This document shows positions 1-14,400 of a DNA stretch of 64,000 bases, piece by piece. Numbering within the stretch: position 1 is the first letter of the stretch; every line of letters starts with the position of its first letter. A program made the translations under genes and the position numbers. Source of the stretch: Schistosoma mansoni (Eukaryota; Platyhelminthes; Trematoda; Strigeidida; Schistosomatidae); contig NC_031502.1 in NCBI RefSeq assembly GCF_000237925.1, positions 51,535,120 to 51,599,119 of the forward strand, written 5' to 3'. The notes under the pieces were generated by a model. That model made no database searches. It was given only the letters and a program-made list of their open reading frames with translations, and had not been told where the DNA came from.

Positions 1-87
1 TAAGAAAAATATCGTAATTCTGGGCAAATTGGACAGTTCTACACCCATTGAAGTCTTATTCAGCATCAAATATGAACCTCACTTGAA

Positions 88-693
88 GCATCTTCAGTTG
101 TAGATATGCTGCTCTTGCTTTGCCGATCCTCGCCTTCACATCTGCATCAGATCCACCGTGTTCATCAATGATGCTGCCCAGATATGTAAAGGTTTTCACA
201 TCCTCCAAAGCTTCTCCGTCAAGTGTGATTCGATTGATACCTATTGTGTTGTATCGGAGAATTTCGCCTTTTTCTTGGTGTATATTGAGACCTATTGCTA
301 CTGACGCTGCTGCTACACTGGTCATCTTCTTCTGCATTTGTTGTTGCGTGTGCGATAGAAGAGCCAGGTCATCTGAGAAGTCTAAATCGTCCGGCTGCAT
401 CCTAGCTATCCATTGTATCCCGTGCTTCCCCCAGATGTTGATACCTTCATAGTCCAGTCGATCACCAGAATAAAGAGAAAGGATGAGAGGAAGCAACCTT
501 GCCTAACACCGGTCTTTACCTCAAAGGAGTCTGTGAACTGTCCTCCATACATGATTTGGCAGTTTAATCCATAGTAGGAATTCCGTATGATATTGACTAT
601 CTTCCCAGGCACGCCGTAGTTTCGAAGAAGTTGGGTGTCTACAGAATCCTTCATTCTATTTAACAACACCCCGTTGAAAACTTTTTCTGGTAT
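88..693 (-). mobile_element. RTE-A copy A1, reverse transcriptase fragment
   Basis: Non-LTR retrotransposon fragment on the minus strand. The translation carries RTE reverse transcriptase motifs: GVRQGC followed by a phenylalanine-rich stretch, and [15 protein letters not shown] in place of the usual FADDLALLS. The piece lacks both the N-terminal endonuclease and the 3' end of the element. Homology to the other copies starts near 88; bases 1-87 are not recognised. The frame is broken between the two visible ORFs (406-669 and 56-496). At 693/694 it abuts the 5' leader of the same family in the opposite orientation. Confidence 0.85.
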
Positions 694-840
694 TGAGAGA
701 ATACTCCGCCTGAAGCCTCCCTGGAATTACTACCGGTCCCAAGCCCGGATAACGGAGGAGAGTTGGGTGTGGGGTTAGCGACCTCATCCCGTAGAAAACT
801 AACTCGCTAAAAAAACACTAACCAGAAAATAATTCAAACA
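694..840 (+). mobile_element. RTE-A 5' leader, inverted relative to A1
   Basis: This block matches the first ~145 bases of the RTE-A element as seen at 51,754-51,895 and, in reverse, at 16,571-16,430. It starts with the conserved element 5' end actccgcctg and contains the ggggttagcg hairpin arm and the gctaactcgct-type segment. It is on the plus strand, whereas the adjoining reverse transcriptase fragment is on the minus strand. No coding sequence is present. Confidence 0.8.
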
Positions 841-1051
841 GTAACTAAATGACTCAGGTAAAATGGGTATGACTCACATGTTAAGCTATTCATTGATGAA
901 TCATCTCAAATACCTCTCATCGAACTCACCTACTTCAACATAATGTAATCCCTTTACTAGTCGAGTTGACATTTCTTATCTATTAAATGGATATTTCATG
1001 CCAAATGTCTTATTCCAGATGAATAAATTATTCATTCTAATTTTTATTTAG

Positions 1052-1279
1052 AAATGTATCATTGCAGTGAATAGGCCAAGAGTAATTAGTCCATGGAAAG
1101 GAGTACAGACTACATTGTACACAGTATTGTCAGACAACTTAATCTCTGGTGGTTACTATTCAAATTGTGCATTGAAAGAACCGTCAAGAATAGTCAAAAA
1201 TAAGGAAGAAATAATATGGTTACGGAATAGAACACGTAAACTCCTTGGAATAGATAAATTAGTGACTGCTAGTGATTAA
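1052..1279 (+). CDS. SDR / retinol dehydrogenase-like, last exon
   Basis: Terminal exon of a short-chain dehydrogenase/reductase gene. A T-rich tract ends in ttttatttag at 1,051, and the exon reads in phase 0 from 1,052 for 75 codons to the stop at 1,277-1,279. The translation matches the C-terminal end of retinol-dehydrogenase-type SDRs: a P-x-x-G-x-Q-T-T segment (GVQTTLYTVLSDNL), the G-x-Y-x-x-x-C segment (GGYYSNCALKEPS), then a charged helix ending RKLLGID. The Rossmann core and the Y-x-x-x-K catalytic motif would be in upstream exons outside the window. A consensus poly(A) signal aataaa lies at 1,326-1,331. The family assignment rests only on this tail, so substrate and exact subfamily cannot be given. 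Upstream sequence within the window is RTE-A, so the preceding intron is probably retrotransposon-rich. Confidence 0.65.
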   Translation, partial: KCIIAVNRPRVISPWKGVQTTLYTVLSDNLISGGYYSNCALKEPSRIVKNKEEIIWLRNRTRKLLGIDKLVTASD

Positions 1280-1325
1280 CAAAATGTAATTGCATAAAAC
1301 TGGAAATGTTGCTATTCTACTTACA

Positions 1326-1331
1326 AATAAA
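1326..1331 (+). terminator. poly(A) signal of SDR-like gene
   Basis: Consensus aataaa 47 bases after the stop codon of the SDR-like terminal exon, in the gene's orientation. Confidence 0.6.
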
Positions 1332-2256
1332 TTTATGATATATCATAGTCTTCCTTAACATCCAAAACTTGGTTGGCATATTTTGCTTAACTTCAACCAG
1401 TTACTCAGTTAAAAAATAAACTAGTTTTTCTAGTTGTCCAGTAAGAGATTTGAGTGTCTGTAATGCCATTGGCCAACGTTGTACGTATTACATTATGGTA
1501 ATTAGAAGCATTCAAACTGGTTTGCTAACTAAGACTTCACAAAATAGTGCAGTTTGTGCTGGTAGAACTAGATAAGCACAACTGGGATTCGTAATAAGCA
1601 CACAATCAAGTACAAAAGAATCTTCAGTTAATGCAAATACCACATGAATTCAAATGAAAATACATGGAGGGACAGGATTAATAACATGCCCTTTTTCATG
1701 CTAGGCAGTTGTCACTACATAATACTTTTTTCTACTCACTTTTACTGAACGAATAAAATTACACATTTGTATCTCAAATAAAACACCACATGTTTTCAGT
1801 AATTTATGTCGATACCTGAGTGATGTTATGGTCAAAAATTGAAATCACTGCTTCTATCTAATAATAAAACTTCCACTAGTTTAACAAGACCACAACGAAC
1901 AAAGAATAGGAAAAATACAATTTTGTAATAGGATAGGAAAACGGGGTACAAAAGTCACGTCTAAATGACAGTAATTTTAGAATAGGAAAGAACATAATAG
2001 TGATTTATGCATAAAACGGAACCTTATGATTCATAGAAAACAAAAGGAATGAAACTAAAAAGTCAGTATTTTACTGACTTTTAATTCAGTGAAACGGTGT
2101 CCTCAAAAATAGCTTCTCTTATTCGTTATAGCTTTTTTATTTTTCTCCTCACATCAGAAACGATATTATACTGGAGTACTTAGTTCACCGAAAAGCTAGT
2201 TAGTTCGAAATGAAACAGAGATAGCAATAGCCCGTTGATAAGTTAAGTATCAGTAG
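1332..2256. other. intergenic, nothing recognised
   Basis: AT-rich sequence with stops in all frames. No domain, RNA gene or known repeat end was recognised. Confidence 0.4.
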
Positions 2257-2835
2257 AGTTGTATTCTAGAATCATCTATGAACAAGGAGGATCTGGTGTA
2301 AAGGCAAGCATTGGTAAAGTAAGGACAGCATTGCTACAGTTGAAGAATATATGGAACTCAAAACAACTACCAACCAACATCAAAGTCACAATCTTTAACA
2401 CGGACGTCAAGACAGTCTTACTGTATGGATCTGAAACTTTGATAACTACCACAACCATCGTCAGAAATTTACAGGTATTTATAAATAGTTGTCTACACAA
2501 GATACTACCAGGAACAATCTACTGTTGGAGAGAACAAACCAGTATCCGGTTGAATTTGAAATTATGGAATGACGCTGAATGTGGATGGGACATATATTAC
2601 GAAAATCACCGAACTGTATCACGAGGCAAGTGCTAACTCGGAATCGCTAAGGGAAGAGGAAAAGAGGGAGATCAAGGGACATAATGTTTCGGGAATTGGA
2701 GGCAGATAAGAAAAGAATGGATTGGAGTTAGAAACAACTGGAAAGGATTTCCGAGAATAGAGTTGCTTGGTGAATCGTGGTGGGGATCCTATACTGCTCC
2801 ACTATGGTTAATAAGTGTAAGTTGTAAGTAAGGAT
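2257..2835 (+). mobile_element. RTE-A copy A2, 3' fragment
   Basis: 5'-truncated copy that begins at the conserved segment after the reverse transcriptase core (IIDEQGGSD region) and runs to the element's 3' end with taagtaag at about 2,827-2,834. The 125-residue ORF 2,259-2,636 shows the family C-terminal blocks [18 protein letters not shown] and [11 protein letters not shown]. It is clearly more degenerate than A4 and A8, with frame breaks in the last 200 bases. Confidence 0.8.
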
Positions 2836-5800
2836 TATAATCAGAATTTTGAAAGTCGAAACATCTTTTTGAACTCAAATAAGGTCATCAAACTAAATAT
2901 TTAAGTCCGACCAGCTAGCATGTATTCACAGATATGAAGAAAAATTACCCCGATAGTTTAAAGAAAAATGAAATATAATCTTAATGTCATGGGTATCTTC
3001 GTTACAAAACACTTGGTTAACAGTATCGGCTAATTCCACCGCATCTAGGGTACCCTATAGGTAATTGATGTTTTCGTCAGTTTTCTACGCCTTACGCTTC
3101 CATGAAATATAAGAAGCCTGTAAATCTCTGAAAACCTGTTAAATTCAAAATAGGACGACTTCTTGGACATATGAAATGTGGACAGATTTAAGTTCTCTGA
3201 GACTGTTTTGTTCGCACTTGTATCTGTGCGTATATATATATATATATGAGCAAGAAAATCTCTCCTATATGCATCATACACGGCATCAACATTTTGTTTC
3301 CTCTCAAACAATAAATCTCCTATCCCATTCATTTATTTTTCGAATATAATATTTAATATTGATCCTGGGCAAGGTTAATGCTGATTTTTATTGAGAATGG
3401 TGTTTCCGCCATTATACTATTTCTATCCTTAATACCCCGTGGTTGATAGCGACTTTTTGATTGGCCTTTGATTATGGAGGCCTCCGTATCAGTTTATCGC
3501 TCTTTGAATCCACCGTCTTAAATTGATTGATTTGAAGTTCGTCTCAATTCTGTTGTCGATGCCTATTTTTCTTAAAAAGTAACTGTCTATAACAGGAAGA
3601 ATACGATGAAAATCCCTCGAAAGTATTTATTAGAAAAATATTGTTATTTCTTTGTTCCTTCGCTCTATTTCGTAATTTAACTTTTATCCAGGGCTCATGT
3701 AAACATATTTTACGTTGCTCAGTTCTCTCTATCTAGTTATATATTATATGACCTTTTTCAAGATTTACCTTTATTATCTGATTTTGCTGTTGTATGTTAC
3801 TTGGCCATGGACAATCCGTTTGTGTTCGACTACACTCAAGGTTACTACGTGTTTCGGTTGCTGACGATACCATTTGCCAGCCTGCTGGAAATGAATACTA
3901 GAATCCTGTAGCTGTATTCTTATCATAAGAACCTACCACAGAACATCTTTATCCCATTCTGCAAAACTGGTACAGCTTTTATATGGTTATTCATGACTTG
4001 TGTCTGTCGCAATAAATTGATTCTTGTGCGATTCGGTTGTTTTTGCATTATAGGGCGGGACAGGAATGGTAGAAGTAGTTTTCTACGCCATATTTTGGTT
4101 GTCTCTATCCCATCTATTACAGCCGAATCCCTAAAAAATGTAGGCTTTTCCTAGGAACAACCAATTCATAGGACTTACTGCCATAAATATAGGATTCCTG
4201 CTGCTTTACCTTATTTATCAGCTTTCTGAGGTAAGAGTGGCCAGCTAAGTGGCCTAAGTCATTTCGCGCAATAAGTTAAACTACAACTACCTGAACTAGC
4301 TCAAAGCCTCTCAGCAGAAGATCCTGACGCTAAGTTTTCTGCTAAGAAATTTCAGTAATCCAAGAAAGAAACTCCGTGCGTAGACGACCAAGCCTCAACT
4401 TTTGAGCTTTGTTTGGCAGAAAGCTTGTGGTAGTGTCGAGTCGCAGTTGGTTATGATCACCACTACAGACCAATTACGTGCCAATTACCGGGTCAAATCC
4501 CTCAGTAGGATAAATATTAGGAGGACAGTTGTAGACTGTAGTTAGGATATGTTTATTGTTGATCTCGTGGTATCAAAATAATACCAAGATCGTGCCAAAG
4601 TTTACAGGCAAGACCACCGTGCGTGTCTGAGTAATTTCAGAGCCACAAACAACGGAAAAAGTATTTTTCTGGTACACTTAAACAAAAGGGTACATTAAAA
4701 CAACCACTGGTACAGTTAGTTGTAATAATAAATGTTTCAATTGCACCAATCGCGTTCTCTTCATAAAAGTAGATCATTACAGGTCTCTTGATGGTTTTGA
4801 CCTGTCCAGTGACATATATCAAATGTTATTGCTAGAGTTTAGATGGTTATTTCCTCTCAGGCTCCCATGATATGAAAGTAGATGCCATTAGGACAGTTAG
4901 ACCCATCTAGTTAGAAGTGAAGTGGTCATATGGCAATTTTCTTATCAACAAACAAATGTTCTTTCAGCAGTATGACATTCTTGGGTCTATATGCTGTCTG
5001 TTCACCCGTATCTGTGAAAAACACTGCTGGGGCATGTATATCAGCCTCGTTACTGACCATAATCTATGGAATTTCCTGGAGAAGAGGTGGTAGAATCCCA
5101 CCACTCCCCTAAATTCGTCTGTTTAAGTGGCTCATCAACAATTGGGGACTTTTTTGAGAATCTCAGACTAGTTTCTTCTCAAAGTACAACATACCTTTGC
5201 TTAATAACCTTCTGCACACCCTCACTGTCTTACAGTAAGCGGATATGAACCGTTTGGAGTCTGTGGATATAGATATATTCCACTGTCTCTTCCTACATCT
5301 AAGAAGCTGCTTGACTTATCTGCCTTACATAGTGGACATTCTTTGTAATGTTTTACATGGTAAAAATGGGGACGTAATGTAACTCGATGTATCTTTAAAG
5401 TTAAACCATACCTCATCGATTGACGAGCTAGTATCAACCTTCTAGTATTTTGCGGCGTCAAGCTCCTTTATGGCCGAAGTATTTGTTTGCCACACACTTA
5501 TTTGAGACTGAAATGTCAAAAGCCTTGGAACTTAAATGGCGAAACCTAATGGTGACTGTTGTGTGGTGGTGTGGAGGCACCTAGACAGATAGCTTCGATT
5601 TTTTGTATGGGTCCCGATCTCAACTAAGATCCTTTATTTCGTCTGGAACGTGTAGGTTCGGATACATGGTGTTCTGAGGTATGCTCCCAAACAGTCATAA
5701 TGAGCTTATTCTAGAATGCATTGTCTGATCCTGCAGCCGCCAGATCTTCCCAACTCACATCAAGCGTACTTATAACTAAAACCAGCCTCACAACTGTTAA

Positions 5801-5935
5801 TTAATCAAGGGCACATAGCTATGTAACGAAGAGAAACTCCTATACCATCAGCATTAGTGGGTTATGTGCCAGCGTCACAGATAATATCTTGCAACTCGGC
5901 ACTCTAGTAACACAAATACAATGCAACAGCCCTCT
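2836..5935. other. 3.1 kb without a supported gene
   Basis: AT-rich sequence with short chance ORFs only. A TA dinucleotide run lies at about 3,230-3,247. Around 4,390-4,500 a stretch ending in gggtcaaatccct resembles a Pol III B box but no convincing tRNA-like fold was found. The stretch 4,900-5,460 has GC content above its surroundings and may be old transposon sequence; I could not assign a family. Confidence 0.35.
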
Positions 5936-5939
5936 GAAA

Positions 5940-6960
5940 AGCAAAGAGGAGGCCATTCTGTACTCTTCAGAACTAACATATGTTCAACGGCCTGGTATGT
6001 CTCTATAGACGGTTCATACAGAATTGCGCGTCTCTCATGAGACTCTTAGCCGACCAACTCCGAGGAAGTGTGGAACTCATCAATTTCGACGACATCGCAA
6101 AAACATCATTCTCCACAGTAAAGGAACTTATCGCCAAATCAGCAATACTCTCAAACCAGAACACCAAAACACTCATCAGTAACTCAGTAGACACATCCGA
6201 CTCGGCGATCAGAGGAGTTTTATGTAGGGAGTAATTTCCGACAGGTGCGACTCCAAACTATTCTCTAGACTGTCAAGCACAGAGTCTCGGTTTCACCAAA
6301 GTCAGAACAAGTAAGCTATTTGGCTTGATAAACTTTATCTATTTCTAAAACGTAAATTAACAGCATTAGTACACGAATAAACAGTACAGTCTATTACATA
6401 GGAAAAAGGAGAGACATTAATAACATACCGAACAGCAACTAGAGGATAGGAAAAATGAGTCAACAAGGCGAATATTGTTTTACAATGAACATAAAATTGT
6501 GATTGGTGGATAAACAAGACATAGTCATACATGGTTAAAGAAAGTTGATGTGGTGGTGAGCGTTTCACTTTATCATTGGTGGGTTCGTTTATCGATCTCA
6601 CTTTACACTTAAAACAATGAGCAAACAAGAGCTGGAGACCTTTGACATTCGTCTGAAGACGGTTGCTAGACATCGAATAGAGGCGTAGCACTTTCGGTAA
6701 TGAACTCCCAACCATGTATTGTCCTGTACGGCACTTTCAGCACTATGTTGATGGCCGAGAATTCACTCTATTTACCAACCATAAACCTTTTATGTTCTCT
6801 CTGTGCTCATTTTCAGACAAACGATCCCCTCGAGAGTCTCGACAACTAGACTATATCTCACAGTTTACTTCAGATATACGACACATTTCTGTGGTGAGCA
6901 GTGTAGTGGCAGACGCCTGGTCTCTCATAATTACCTTGAACAGTTTCCAAGGAATGTAAA
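5940..6960 (+). mobile_element. Ty3/gypsy LTR retrotransposon fossil (pol part)
   Basis: Remnant of a Ty3/gypsy-type element. The first part (about 5,940-6,240) matches the end of the reverse transcriptase and start of RNase H. The second (about 6,690-6,960) matches the later RNase H region. About 450 bases of unrelated sequence separate them and may be a later insertion. It is broken in several places, lacks visible LTRs, gag, protease and integrase, and is probably old. It ends about 520 bases before the SRSF10-like gene. Confidence 0.7.
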
Positions 6961-7481
6961 ACCTTAAGAATTGACTTGAAAACTGGAGACTTTGCAATTT
7001 CGATTTCCACAACAACCCTCCAGCGAAAAGTACATGAATATGATAGTGAGTGGGTATAAAAAAAACCAACCAATTTTCAGGATCTATTTCTATCACCCCA
7101 ATATACGTGGAGTTATGTTAGTGACGAACTAACCGATTTCCACTTGCTGCCGTGCCTTGATGGCTTTAATTTTACCACCAACACTCATGATTCAGGAGAC
7201 TTACTTCACAGACTACAAGGATTTGCGTACAACACTTTTAAGTGAACAGCTTATTCTCACAGGCCTGATCAGCATTCACTAAAATGATATAATAACTGAA
7301 TTCAAGAGCAGATTAGATATACATATGATAATACTGAAAATAAGCTTATACAGGCTTATGGCCTTATATCTCTTAGGGAGAAAGTTGGAATTTTGTGACG
7401 TTCACTCAATATGTATTGGACAGCTGTCAGTTGTTTAAATCGTTACTGCCATAGAAGGAGGTTCGTTACCTTAGTCGCAGG

Positions 7482-8941
<1,460 letters not shown>

Positions 8942-8986
8942 TGTACATTTGTTAAATTCAACCATTTCATTCATCTTTGCATTTTT

Positions 8987-8992
8987 AATAAA
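8987..8992 (+). terminator. poly(A) signal of SRSF10-like gene
   Basis: Consensus aataaa 46 bases after the stop codon, same strand as the gene. Confidence 0.65.
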
Positions 8993-11441
8993 CGTTTATG
9001 TACACATCCAATATGCTTAATGTGCAACTATCTGGTTCTGTTTACCATATTTTTAGTCATAGCTCCCTGAAGTCAATCAATCAACTTCATACTCAATTTC
9101 GTTCAGTCATATGGATATTAAGTCACATGGCTTGTGCTAGTCTTTGTGATGCCTCACTACAAATCTAGTTTACCCCCCGAAAACTTCCGACGAGTAGTTT
9201 CTTATCTTGTTTTCTTACCAGAGGTCGTACCGCTAGTTGATGAGAGCTGATTAACGTTATTTAACGCTCAAATCGCTTGGGATGGAGCACACCAAAGGAT
9301 CGCTTCTAGTTCTCCAATTAGGGAAGAGGCTCAAGCATCCAAGTTCCTCATCATGGATTTACTTGTGGTCTGTCATAAGCTCGCGTTTTTGTCCAGTGAG
9401 TCAGCTGTCAGTATCCACAGCAGGGTGATGCCCTTTTTTTGCACAAGGTGTCCTAGGCGGTGTATGAACCGAGACGTCATCGAAGCGCATGGAAGGTTGG
9501 AAGCCTTTTTTTCATGTGTCCGTAGGGATGGTGTCTACGACCTGTGCTCGATGCTCCAGTGCACGTGTGATATGATTGGTCTTCGTCCAAACCAACTTAA
9601 AAACCGGACTGGTCAACGTTGCTTCCCTCTACTCTCCAAATCTTCGCATCATCTGAGAGTCAGAGTAGCGACGACTTAAGTAGTCTTGGCTGTCTGTCGA
9701 CATCAATAAGAGTGGAGTTGTCACTGACATGAGAGGCAACATTCTCGTTTGTCCTCACTTTGCAAACTGAAAATTGTGCCGTGTGGATCTCTATTCTCTT
9801 GTGACTTGGCTCATAGTGGCATCCATAACGTAAAAATGTATGTTTGAATATAATTACAGGGAGCACCGGCTATGTATCCGGAGAAAGTGGTCAGGGACCC
9901 ACTTATTCTAGTGACTCGTCGATACTAAGTCAGGATGCATTTGTAAGAAGTCTACCGTAGGTAGTGTAGTACAGACTACAGTACATATTACGCCAATGAT
10001 ACAGAAGAGCCGCACGACATTGTTCACTGATATCCGCTCCAAACTTCGTTTTTGAGAACTTACGCAGTAGCAATTGGAGGCCTGGCTTCCACTTTACCGA
10101 AGGTTTAGTGTTTGAGTTTAGTGATTAGTCTGCTATCCCACAGTAGGCTTTACTTATCTGCCTTGTTTCGCTGGGTGTGACTTCGGTACGGTAACGTGCT
10201 TCCAGTGGTACCTAAGTGTATGGTTCGATAGTCACCATGAGCGAAGGTGGCAAACATACACTTCAGGAAGTATGTCGTATTGCTACCAAATGCGTGACTA
10301 GTTTCAGTTCTGAAAAGATTGCTTTAAATCGCATCTGCTAGATGTCGAACTTGGTTACTCTGTAAGGGAAGAACTAAGTAGGGGATAGTCTAGATCTTAC
10401 CTTAGGAAACCACAATGAATTATTGGATTGGATGTAGTACAAAAAAAAGGGAGTGCACTGCCGTACAGTGGAGTAATGGTCAATGTGTCCGGTTCCCGAC
10501 AACTGGACCATAAGTTCGGGTCTTGTACCACCTACTACGATATGAGTCGGCGGATAGTGCCACCGATCCTCAAAGATGAGGTCAAGTTCCAGGATCTGCA
10601 TTCGATTGGTCAGTTGGACTACCGAGTTTTACTTCTTGTCAGTACTATGACATAGAACAGCGAATAAGAGATTGATAAAAATAAGGGTTATCATTTGAAT
10701 ATTGCAACTCTTAAACACACTCCACGACAAACAACGGGGGTCTGTTGATCAAATTACAATCCGTTAATTTATGTATTACGGGTCAAAGTGATATTCAGGC
10801 AGTTAGTAGGTGCCTCAAGAAGTTCTGGTACTCCAGCTGATTCTAAACTGGATAAAAGTCGGGCTAATATGTCGAAGAAAATTCGCTACATAAAGTTGAG
10901 CGAATCTCAAAGCAGGTGAGCTGATATAACACGAAGGATAGGGAAAAAGCAGGTTACGTAGTGAGCGCCCATAAGTATTGTCTTACTAGTAAGCAACAAA
11001 TGACTATGCTCTTGAAATTTTTTATTAAATCTTTTCTAACCCCATAAATCTAATAATATTTTCAGGGATTAAATAAAATCAGTGTGCAAATACAATAAAA
11101 CAACTATATCCTACGGAACGATTGTATGTTGATATGCATTAAAATAGACTTATAAACAATACGTTGTCGGATGTTGAACCAATCTTAGAATTACAACTAA
11201 GGTAACACGAGTTTCTGAGTACAATATTACTGCTGTGTCGTGCCGTGAATGTTATCGTACATTGGTATACTATTATCATTATAATAAGAGAAGTGGAAAT
11301 TTATTTGACAATCTGTTTATTCAAGTAGATAATAAAAATATCAGATTAGAAAAATTGAACAGAAAAAATTGAAAGTTACTGTCATAGAAGAGAAACAAAC
11401 AACGATAAAATACCAATAGTATGTGTAAAAAAGAGCTTTTC
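8993..11441. other. intergenic between SRSF10-like gene and ARPC3
   Basis: The two genes converge here. GC content is higher than average at 9,280-9,680 and 10,440-10,640, where ORFs of 75-108 codons occur, but their translations match no family I recognise and they may be old repeat sequence. No RNA gene was found. Confidence 0.35.
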
Positions 11442-14400
11442 TTAGAATACTCCCAATGGCGTTAAAGATTGATCCATGAAACGACGCTTGCCAAAGCACA
11501 ACCACCACTGTAATAAAAATGATAATGGACAATTAGAAAGACAATGAGATAAAATCAACTCATCAGAATAGCACTGACTATAGAAGCATTATCACTCACT
11601 CAGCATTCTACAGGTTACTTCAATAGACTTAACCAAAAATTTCTTTGATATACAATTGAAAGACTTGAAATCAGTCACATTTATCAATACCTTTGTCTAG
11701 TCTAAGTATGAGGGGTTATAGCTCATTGGTTCAAAGGGCTCGGTTTTCAACCAGTTGGTCCCAGGTTTGAACTCCAATTCACTTCGATTTGGTCAGCTGA
11801 GCAGTATGACTGGCTCTCTCATACGGTGTAGGGTCAGGTCGAATAATATAAACATGCCCTTTTCAAACGAGTTACACTAAAAATATATTATTTCAGATAA
11901 TGAATATGTTAATCCCTACCATTCATTTATCACTTCTCTAAATCTAATATATTTCTATGTTGCTGATTTACATCTAGTATGCAATTTTGTGTTTTGATAG
12001 CTTGGACTGACTGCGTTGACGCCATTGCAACCGACTGACTCAATGTTGAAATGCTTTGGTTTACATTTTTGATTTTAGCGATCTGCTATGTAGGAGATCC
12101 TAGTGATTTTCCATCTCAATGACCCTTTCATAGATAAATAATATATGTATGGCGCATGCTACTTCTGCAGACAGATATAAGTAGTATGTGGCAACCAAAC
12201 GGAAGTAGAATGGCTGGTAGTAGAAGATTGAAATAAAGAGAAGAGAAAGGAAAATAGAGAGCGATCGGAAGAACAACAGAATTGAAAGAATGATGGAGTA
12301 TGTAAAGGACAACTTAAGGAAGATATACAAATGATGTATTTAATGAATGACTTTCATATTTTGAAAAGAGGAGTCTCATACTAGGACAAAACGGCCGTTC
12401 AGTGCTTTCAGGTTATTAATCTTGATCTAATATTTATCCATTTATGATATCAATCTAAGCTCAACAATCTCTACAACCCCTTACTAAAAACTTCGTATTA
12501 TTAAAAATTATTTAAAGTTTTTAAAAAAAAGAAAATAAAATTTTGTTGAGAATATGAAATACCCAAATACAGTAAATCAACTTTAGAATTTCCATATTGT
12601 TTCAAAATGGTTTTCATCATTCACAGTTAACTTTCAGTGTATTTTCCACTTTTATTGATTAGTTCACTGAGATTTCATGTTCAACTGATTGCTCGGGTTT
12701 GATAAATTCGGTAATTAATAATTACTAAACTTACTCCGTATATAATCCAATTAACTTAAATGTAAATCAATTCTTCTCATATTTTTACCAAGAAAGCTGG
12801 TATACAACCATGAAATTTCCTCTCTCTCTAGTAGTCAGACAGAATAGAAAAGGATCGAAGCTTTGATTATCCTTTTTATTTTTAGCTTAGTGGACAATCA
12901 TATTGGATTTAACTCCATTCAATAAGAGGGATAAAAAAAATAGACAACTAGTTAATTTTAGTCGATCTATTATGGCTTGGAAAACTGGCAAATGAATGAT
13001 ACTTCAATGGATGACGGGAATAACATCTCATCTTTCATGAGTTGATTTCAAAAATATATCAAACAACTAGAGTAGTAATAAATTCACTTAGTATTGTATG
13101 TTTGAATCTTCCCATTGATGTTTTAGGACTGCAACTGGTCAGTCTCTAATTGGCATATGTGCATACTGTGCGTATTGCCTCGATATAGCCTAAGTTCACG
13201 AGCATGGTAAGCAAAGATGGATAGTGGCTAGCAGTGGAATCCAGGACGCGCGTTTCACCCTATTTGGGACTCGTCAACTGGATGTACCTGCATCTCAAAG
13301 TTGATGTGGCCGAGTGGATAACGCGATGGCGTTTGAAGCGAAAGGTACTGGGTTCGAGTCCCGGAGTGAACATCAACTCTGAGATGCAGGTACATCCAGC
13401 TGACGAGTCCCAAGTAGAACGAAACGCGCGTCCTGATTTCCACTGCTAGCCGCTATCCATCTTAGGGTAGTAATAGTTGATCTAAATAGGTTATTAATAA
13501 TACGTACTAAAAAATCTGAGAAAATATATAAGAATGATCAACTACAATTTTAATGTTGAATATCTCTTTTAAAACTTAGTTAAAATAATAACTGTAAATG
13601 ATTATTTTGTTGTTTTTATATACATCAATACTTAAAAGCAGTTTGAAAAATAAGCATAGGATCTCGAAATTCACGAAATACGGATGGAATAAGTGGATCT
13701 TTGAAGATCATTCTACAGTTACTTACGCCTGTCACTCCCAATGGAGCATAGGCCGCCGACCAGCTTTCTCCAACACACTCTGTCCTGGGCCTTCTTTTCT
13801 AGTTCTATCCAGTTCTTGTTCATTCTTCTCATATCTGTCTCTATTTCTCGGCGTAATGTGTTCTTTGGTCTTCCTCTTCTCCTTTGACCTTCATGATTCC
13901 ATGTGAGTGCTTGTCTTGTGACACAATTGGGTGACTTCCTCAAAGTGTGCCCAATCCACTTCCAGCGCTTCTTCCTGATTTCTTCCTCCGCTGGAATCTG
14001 GTTTGTTGTCTCCCACAGTAACTTGTTGCTGATAGTGTCTGGCCATCGGATCCGAAGTATTTTGCGTAGACAGCTGTTAATAAACACTTGTATCTTCTGG
14101 ATGATGGCTTTCGTACTCCTCCACGTCTCCGCCCCATACAGCAGAACTGTCTTGACATTTGTGTTGAAAATTCTAACCTTGGTGTTGGTTGACAATTGTT
14201 TTGAGCTCCAGATGTTCTTCAGTTGTAAGTATGCTGCTCTTGCTTTGCCGATACGCGCCATCACATCTGCATCTGATCCACCGTGTTCATCAATGATGCT
14301 GCCCAGATATGTAAAGGTTTCCACATCCTCCAAAGCTTCTCCGTCGAGTGTAATTTGATTGGTGCATATTGTATTGTATCGGAGAGTCTTGCTTTTCCCT

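Larger units (their letters stand above)
11508..13215. other. 3' part of the last ARPC3 intron
   Basis: Intronic sequence. It holds a tRNA-like stretch near 11,710-11,800 and a hammerhead-like remnant at 12,365-12,412, listed separately. The rest is AT-rich and unrecognised. Confidence 0.5.

Noticed and set aside
4637-5461. possible second LTR-retrotransposon pol remnant
   Set aside because: Faint resemblance only in scattered residues; no motif was convincing on either strand.
9353-9679. 108-codon ORF as a host gene
   Set aside because: No recognisable domain, no splice sites placed around it, and composition resembling decayed repeat sequence.
11341-11532. 63-codon minus-strand ORF over the last ARPC3 exon
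   Set aside because: It is in a different frame from the conserved [10 protein letters not shown] exon and has no family match.
13234-13449. 71- and 62-codon ORFs on opposite strands at 13.2-13.4 kb
   Set aside because: They are both translations of the palindromic hammerhead / tRNA-like repeat. The similarity between the two peptides comes from the inverted arms.
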